Source: Verrucomicrobia bacterium TMED44
GTDB lineage: Bacteria > Verrucomicrobiota > Verrucomicrobiia > Opitutales > Seribacteraceae
DNA: 8,041 nt
Direction of reading: 5' to 3'
Assembly (NCBI GenBank): GCA_002168015.1
Contig: NHCX01000062.1
Coordinates: 8,348 to 16,388 of the forward strand
A model generated the notes under the pieces. The model worked only from the letters and a program-made list of their open reading frames with translations. It did not search any database and was not told the DNA's origin. The translations under genes and the position numbers were made by a program. Shown in pieces: positions 6,301-8,041 of this stretch (its first letter is position 1; every line of letters starts with the position of its first letter).

Positions 6301-8041
6301 AATTCAGGGGGAGATGCTTTCGAGTTGAGCGATATATCTACGACTAACTCGACAGCCGCGGGACTAATCAAGTTGGGGAGTGGGCATTTTCAATTCGAGT
6401 TGACGCCGAACGATAATTCCACATCTGCCAGTCAATTTGTTCAAATCAATGGTAATTCGGTAAAAACAGCTGGGTTTAACGATGTTTTTGAAGATGCCAA
6501 CTTTACTTTACTCTATGATCCACAAACGCCAGTTATATCATCACCTAGCTATTCTCATTGGGCCCGCGGTTCTTTTTCAAGTTTCACAATTACTTCCAGT
6601 GAAGCTTCCTCTGTATCTGTCACTGGATTGCCAACCGGCTTGGAATTTAATGCAACTTCTCAAATTATCTCGGGTATTCCTCAAGCGGGAGTTGATGCGG
6701 TGGTTACTGTAACTGCATCTAACCCGGTCCACACAACCACCCAGTCGCACTACCTGAAAATTATTGATCCCCTTGCCTTTTCCACAAAGCTGGAACTTGT
6801 TCCTAACTTTTCTTCCACAGGGGAAGTGCCATCAGATTTTTCTGGATTAAGTTTACATCTGGATGCCAATTTAATTTCTGAACAAAATGGAAGTATTCTA
6901 ACTTCTTGGGCTGATATCTCTGGCAATGCTCGTGGGCTTAACCAGGTTAGGGGAAATCCAAAATTATTTGAAATTCCTCATCTAAATGGATTGAAAATCG
7001 TAAGTTTTAACGGTCTATCCCAGTTATATTCAACTTTTGACTTCGGAGGCTTTCTTTCGGAATATTCTATTTTTGCAATTGCTCGACACACCGGCGGCCA
7101 GAATGGTGCGGTGATTGCCTCTGTCGGTTCGGACTGGGTCTTTGGTTTTGGCGACGGGAAATCAAGCTACTGGAAATTAGGATCCATTGAATTGGCTGGT
7201 CCTGCTGCTGATACTGATTGGCACATCTTGAGTGGAACGCTTGGAGCCAACGGAGCAGTGGAATTACGACGGGACGGCTATCCTGCAGCAAATGGTGTAG
7301 GCAGTGCTATTATGGATGTTAATTCGAAGCCTAGGCTGCTTAGTCTGGGAGGTGCCCAAGCCAATGATCAATTTTCGAAATCAGAGGTGGGAGAAGTACT
7401 ACTTTTTGACCGCAAGCTTGAAGATAATGAAATTCAAAAGTTGGAGGCTTATTTACGGAAAAAATGGCTTGGTGGTTCGTTGCAGAATTTTCCGCTTCTC
7501 GTTCGGTTAAGTGCCACCACGCACCCTGATTTTGATTTACAAACTTTTGCTGCTCCCTCAACGGGAGGTGATCTTAGGTTCTTCGATCACCTCGATCGAG
7601 AACTTTCCTTTGAAATCGACGAGTGGAATGTCTCTGGAGAATCTTTGATTTGGGTGGAAGCCCTCGAGGTCGATTCCTCTGCCAAGTTTTATGCATATTG
7701 GGGAAATGAGGATAATGTTACGCTGCCTACGGTTAGCATGTGGTCTGACTATGAAGGTGTATGGCATTTAACCGATGGAATGGATTCTTCCCATGCAACC
7801 AACCACACTGCATCGGAAGGTTCCGCAAGCTTGGGCAATTCTGGATTATTAGGTGGTTCTCTTTCTTTAAACGGAGCCGGAAATCTTATCACCAATGGAT
7901 ATAAAGGAGTTTTAAATGATCAACCAAGGACGGTTAGTTTATGGGTGCGTTCATCTGATCATGCCCTGCCCCTGCTTGGGTGGGGATCGAGTGGTAATAT
8001 TTGGGATATTGCATTGGATTCACAGGGACCACGAGTGATTA
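1..8041 (+). CDS. Giant multidomain LamG / Ig-like surface protein, internal fragment (both ends outside window)
   Basis: Frame +1 is open for 2,680 codons without a stop. Base 8041 is the first base of codon 2681. No start codon, ribosome binding site or stop is visible, so the protein is longer than 2,680 residues. Recognisable domains run in order: a LamG C-terminal part (1-122), then alternating Ig-like and LamG domains to residue 2175, He_PIG (2176-2257), a LamG-like jelly roll (2279-2492), DUF2341 (2494-2577) and a LamG N-terminal part (2581 onward). Two LamG domains carry inserted domains. The low cysteine content (3 residues), richness in Asn, Gly, Ser and Asp, absence of membrane segments and all-beta modules indicate an extracellular or surface protein; this is inference, because the signal peptide and anchor are not in view. 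The families are typically involved in ligand or carbohydrate binding and adhesion. No catalytic motif was recognised, so an enzymatic role is not supported here, though an enzyme domain could lie outside. No frameshift or internal stop was found. Confidence 0.97.
367..690 (+). other. Ig-like domain 1 (Big_12-like beta sandwich)
   Basis: Residues 123-230 separate two LamG domains. The segment runs from a beta strand with FQRNGLPI (146-153), through LSITNGAIDF (164-173), GNGTYRFNF (181-189) and a strand with ITLGSG (199-204), to VTDRYNQGNEA (206-216). The order 'vt-nG-x, nGtY-x-F, i-l-sG, vtD-x-x-G-N' resembles bacterial Ig-like repeats of large adhesins (Big_12 type). It is the clearest of the six such domains here. 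Assignment to a named family is inference; a spacer or rigid stalk role is likely. Confidence 0.6.
694..1350 (+). other. LamG domain 2
   Basis: Residues 232-450 form a complete LamG jelly roll. It opens with DLLAWWPFDED (233-243), continues with YGKFGKGLKF (271-280) and NWTFSAWV (302-309), then GWHHFAV (376-382) with FYIDG (391-395), then LDDIRIYGTSLS (425-436), and closes with YGDGFGD (444-450). All the usual landmarks of the bacterial LamG_3 type are present and the length of about 220 residues is typical. An Asp/Gly/Asn-rich loop (352-360) near Cys349 could be a metal-binding loop, but it does not match a standard calcium motif cleanly. Confidence 0.93.
1351..1659 (+). other. Ig-like domain 2
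   Basis: Residues 451-553 form the second spacer of the array. Landmarks are VISLIGKDGNLVGLNGF (470-486), LQGGSVGMAKN (493-503), DGNYSLTLDL (505-514) and ATDNDGKPNEAF (530-541). The last piece is the same 'tD-x-x-G-x-x-N' signature seen at the end of Ig-like domain 1, and DGNYSLTL matches its GNGTYRFNF strand. The domain is acidic. Fold assignment is inferred from this pattern and from its position between two LamG domains. Confidence 0.55.
1666..2334 (+). other. LamG domain 3
   Basis: Residues 556-778 form a complete LamG domain. It starts with HLVSRWAFDET (556-566), then GKFGKALAMDGSGDYLSV (592-609) and NFTISAWVYP (620-629). The middle holds DRWQHVVAV (694-702) with IYHNG (710-714), followed by SLDEVRFYNRSFT (750-762) and the end motif YGHGNGD (770-776). 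The segment from AGKFGKAL to SAWVYP is the closest in the window to a textbook LamG_3 sequence. Its length is typical and no landmark is missing. Confidence 0.94.
2335..2634 (+). other. Ig-like domain 3 (divergent)
   Basis: Residues 779-878 lie between two LamG domains. VISLKDENSASIINGRVEF (782-800) matches the opening strands of the other spacers, and NGVVLNGNGYDFNFTTP (827-843) matches the 'nG-x-v ... G-Y-x-F-x-f' strands. The final 'D-x-x-G-N' signature is lost: the equivalent stretch reads LPAGALSSGASQS (853-865). The fold is therefore inferred mainly from position, length and the central GYDFNF strand. Confidence 0.5.
2644..3255 (+). other. LamG domain 4
   Basis: Residues 882-1085 form a LamG domain about 205 residues long, the shortest complete copy in the array. 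Landmarks are SLVLWYTFDDL (883-893), ITDFSGNQLDGQV (899-911) with the typical D-x-SGN-x-x-DG turn, FTVSLWAKV (946-954), GRWVNYVLSYD (998-1008) with LYLNG (1014-1018), and YDDLRIYNRSLS (1058-1069). The usual histidine after the middle tryptophan is replaced (RWVNYV), and the closing motif is the variant LGAGD (1079-1083). Confidence 0.92.
3256..3546 (+). other. Ig-like domain 4
   Basis: Residues 1086-1182 form the fourth spacer. The recognisable strands are LNVTNGNVLNFNAGNYNFEI (1124-1143), which matches LSITNGAIDF plus the later Y-x-F strand of Ig-like domain 1, then VTLRLDISSGAV (1150-1161) and EKDGNLSSAAAF (1162-1173), where 'D-GN' is a shortened version of the terminal signature. After it come KDLLAWY residues that open the next LamG domain. 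The family call is moderate confidence. Confidence 0.55.
3553..4584 (+). other. LamG domain 5, split by an inserted F5/8 type C domain
   Basis: The LamG halves are residues 1185-1228 and 1359-1528. The first half has KDLLAWYPMDDFNGSKIFD (1185-1203) and the D-x-SG turn DRSGRMRHGTYVG (1203-1215). The second half resumes with NGKFGTALNL (1362-1371), MTFSAWVYP (1390-1398), DQWYHCVAAFD (1448-1458), LYLNG (1466-1470), LIDDVRIWGRPLT (1501-1513) and WGNGMGD (1521-1527). Removing residues 1229-1358 restores a LamG domain of usual length (about 215), so the insertion sits between the D-x-SG turn and the G-K-F-G strand. Cys1453 lies in the conserved W-x-H strand and is unpaired. Confidence 0.9.
3685..4068 (+). 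other. F5/8 type C (discoidin-like) domain nested in LamG domain 5
   Basis: Residues 1229-1356 match the coagulation factor 5/8 C-terminal galactose-binding-like fold. The start has PATNAFDNGG (1236-1245), equivalent to the family's 'A-x-x-A-x-D-G-N'. Next are RW (1251-1252) and WIIYDF (1261-1266), equivalent to 'W-I-x-V-D-L'. Then come APKDWTLQGSNDSSNWTVID (1288-1307), the 'P-x-x-W-x-L-x-x-S-N-D-x-x-x-W' block, WETRSFTI (1318-1325), YYKLVILDNNGD (1333-1344), and GIGEIQYF (1348-1355), the usual closing strand. Such domains often bind glycans or phospholipids through exposed loops; the ligand here is unknown. The usual terminal cysteine pair of animal members is absent, as is normal in bacterial ones. 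Confidence 0.88.
4585..4896 (+). other. Ig-like domain 5
   Basis: Residues 1529-1632 form a spacer. Visible strands are LIGQLVLNQPV (1545-1555), LQLTGLTVTSISED (1564-1577), NGTLFNLVLTP (1581-1591), NGTLSIKLQANSISDG (1596-1611) and QGVQNPE (1612-1618). The 'L-x-L-T-x-x-T-V ... L-F-N-L-V-L-T-P ... G-T-L-S-I-x-L-x-x-x-x-I-x-D-x-x-G-x-x-N' sequence agrees well with the Big_12-type pattern, including the terminal 'D-x-x-G-x-x-N' signature. Confidence 0.6.
4900..6201 (+). other. LamG domain 6, split by an inserted jelly-roll domain
   Basis: The LamG halves are residues 1634-1654 and about 1870-2067. Only the first strand, DLLLWWELNSS (1634-1644), precedes the insert. The rest resumes with STTGINHGSGTP (1873-1884), equivalent to the 'D-x-SG-x-x-HG' turn, then GAKFGDGIDFDG (1889-1900), ISLSAWIYP (1919-1927), NQWSHLALTYD (1982-1992), FFLNG (2000-2004), VDDFRIYGRSLS (2041-2052) and YGAGSGD (2060-2066). 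Joined, the halves give about 220 residues, a normal LamG length. The acidic D of the opening W-x-F-D motif is replaced (WWELN), the only complete LamG copy here in which this happens. Confidence 0.88.
4963..5607 (+). other. LamG-like jelly roll of 'YL..KWG' type nested in LamG domain 6
   Basis: Residues 1655-1869 form an independent domain of about 215 residues. It starts INGLQVWFDANDTS (1655-1668), followed by ITTWQDKSGNGRDATTS (1678-1694), KPTVEIRRAGGNDALSI (1709-1725), DHFYVFRSVG (1734-1743), YRIGTI (1822-1827), ISEIIAFDSVLSDRD (1839-1853) and the closing helix ETYLQAKWGIQG (1858-1869). The start, the W-x-D-x-SGN-x-R turn, the D-x-x-L-S block and the 'YL-x-x-KWG' end are shared with the free-standing domain at 6835-7476, so both belong to one subfamily. 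The subfamily is known from giant proteins of PVC-group bacteria, where ends such as 'YLAHKWG' recur (recalled, not searched). Ligand unknown. Confidence 0.8.
6202..6525 (+). other. Ig-like domain 6 (divergent)
   Basis: Residues 2068-2175 form the last spacer of the array. Strands visible are TITFTYSG (2071-2078), PKVITVHFLDDGIPVEIS (2083-2100), FELSDISTTNSTAAGLIKLG (2107-2126), GHFQFELTPNDNS (2128-2140) and FVQINGNSVKTAGFNDVFED (2146-2165). GHFQFELTP corresponds to the central 'G-x-Y-x-F-x-L-T-P' strand, and NSVKTAGFNDV to the degenerate terminal signature. It leads straight into the He_PIG domain, with no LamG following as in the earlier units. Confidence 0.55.
6526..6771 (+). other. He_PIG-type Ig-like domain
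   Basis: Residues 2176-2257 carry the signature of the He_PIG (putative Ig) family. VTGLPTGLEFNATSQIISG (2207-2225) corresponds to 'v-x-G-L-P-x-G-L-x-x-n-x-x-x-G-x-I-s-G', followed by IPQAGVDAVVTVTASNP (2226-2242), equivalent to 'T-P-x-x-a-G-x-x-x-v-T-V-x-A-x-N'. The preceding PVISSPSYSHWARGSFSSF (2177-2195) matches the entry strands. Such domains are structural spacers in large bacterial surface proteins. It marks the point where the regular LamG / Ig array ends and a different arrangement starts. Confidence 0.88.
6835..7476 (+). other. Free-standing LamG-like jelly roll of 'YL..KW' type
   Basis: Residues 2279-2492 form a jelly roll of about 214 residues. It has DFSGLSLHLDANLIS (2279-2293), ILTSWADISGNARGLNQV (2299-2316), GLKIVSFNG (2330-2338), YSIFAIARHTGG (2354-2365), DWHILSGTL (2406-2414) with LRRDG (2422-2426), LLSLGG (2446-2451), EVGEVLLFDRKLED (2462-2475) and the end EAYLRKKWLGG (2482-2492). 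It matches the domain inserted in LamG domain 6 at its start (GL-x-x-x-x-DAN), turn (W-x-D-x-SGN-x-R) and end (E-x-YL-x-x-KW). DUF2341 follows directly with no visible linker. Confidence 0.83.
7480..7731 (+). other. DUF2341 domain
   Basis: Residues 2494-2577 match DUF2341, a small beta domain of unknown function found in secreted and surface proteins, commonly just before a LamG domain as here. Landmarks are NFPLLVRLS (2496-2504), GGDLRFFDHLDRELSFEIDE (2522-2541), corresponding to the family's 'g-x-D-l-R-F-x-d-x-x-x-x-x-L-x-y-E-I-x-x-W', then SLIWVEALEV (2548-2557), corresponding to 'a-x-v-W-V-x-v', and KFYAYWGNEDN (2562-2572), corresponding to 'i-x-x-Y-y-G-N'. Its length of about 85 residues is usual. 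Its biochemical function is not established. Confidence 0.9.
7741..8041 (+). other. LamG domain following DUF2341 (N-terminal part, runs off window)
   Basis: Residues 2581-2680 begin another LamG jelly roll. DYEGVWHLTDGMDSSHATNH (2583-2602) is the opening typical of LamG domains after DUF2341 ('gVWHL-x-x-x-x-DS-x-x-x-x-x'). GLLGGSLSLNGAGNLIT (2615-2631) and QPRTVSLWVRSSD (2641-2653) correspond to the 'G-x-x-G-x-A-l-x-f-x-G' and 'f-T-x-S-x-W-V' strands. The second half, with the W-x-H and D-D-x-R-x-Y blocks, lies past the window. The final base is the first base of an incomplete codon. Confidence 0.87.

Larger units (their letters stand above)
1..6525 (+). repeat. Protein-level tandem array of six LamG + Ig-like units
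   Basis: Six units, each about 300-330 residues when not interrupted, repeat along the protein as LamG followed by an Ig-like domain. Each LamG domain has a start such as LLAWWPFDE (missing in the first, which is cut by the window edge), a middle block W-x-H/N-(about 12-17 residues)-x-NG or DG, a late D-D/E-x-R-x-Y/W block, and in five of six an end motif Y/W-G-x-G-x-G-D (residues 116-122, 444-450, 770-776, 1521-1527, 2060-2066). The fourth ends in the variant LGAGD (1079-1083). The copies are similar only as protein. At the DNA level they look strongly diverged, with no obvious long identical stretches, which suggests old duplications and no recent slippage or recombination. The two longest units owe their size to inserted domains in the fifth and sixth LamG copies. 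Confidence 0.85.

Noticed and set aside
1..6525. Recent tandem DNA repeats or phase-variation tracts within the array
   Set aside because: The units are alike only at the protein level. No long near-identical DNA stretches, homopolymer runs or short tandem repeats of the kind that slip were seen by eye.
1..8041. Possible sulfatase, glycoside hydrolase, peptidase or other enzyme domain, or a defence or secretion system
   Set aside because: No catalytic motif was recognised in the translation. All parts of the frame are accounted for by beta-sandwich or jelly-roll modules or short linkers. The window holds only one gene, so no multi-gene system can be claimed.

Overview
The whole 8,041-base window lies inside one protein-coding gene. 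Frame +1 is open from base 1 to base 8040 (2,680 codons) with no stop, and neither the start nor the stop codon is in view. Every other frame on both strands is broken into short pieces. No intergenic DNA, promoter, terminator, RNA gene, mobile element or CRISPR array is visible. Residue numbers below count from the first codon of the window.

The product is an internal piece of a giant modular protein, almost certainly exported. It is rich in Asn, Gly, Ser, Asp and aromatic residues and has only three cysteines (26, 349, 1453). Bases 1-6525 hold a regular array in which six LamG-type (concanavalin A-like, jelly-roll) domains alternate with six divergent bacterial Ig-like domains of about 100 residues. 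The LamG domains usually end in a Tyr/Trp-Gly-x-Gly-x-Gly-Asp motif. Two LamG domains are interrupted in frame by another whole domain: an F5/8 type C (discoidin-like) domain in the fifth (about 3685-4068), and a second type of jelly roll in the sixth (about 4963-5607). After base 6525 the layout changes to a He_PIG Ig fold, a free-standing jelly roll of the same type as the second insert, a DUF2341 domain, and the start of another LamG domain that runs off the window.

The organism is probably a marine or otherwise aquatic bacterium of the PVC group, most likely Verrucomicrobiota (Lentisphaerota, Kiritimatiellota or Planctomycetota are alternatives). This is inferred from the style: giant proteins combining LamG, DUF2341 and He_PIG, with jelly rolls ending in a 'YL..KW' motif, are familiar in these groups. 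Base composition looks AT-leaning, roughly low-to-mid 40s percent GC by eye. No taxonomic marker gene is present.

No enzyme domain or catalytic motif was recognised. The domains together suggest a long surface-displayed or secreted fibre that binds carbohydrate or other ligands, for adhesion, glycan capture or cell-cell contact. Secretion signal and anchor would lie outside the window.
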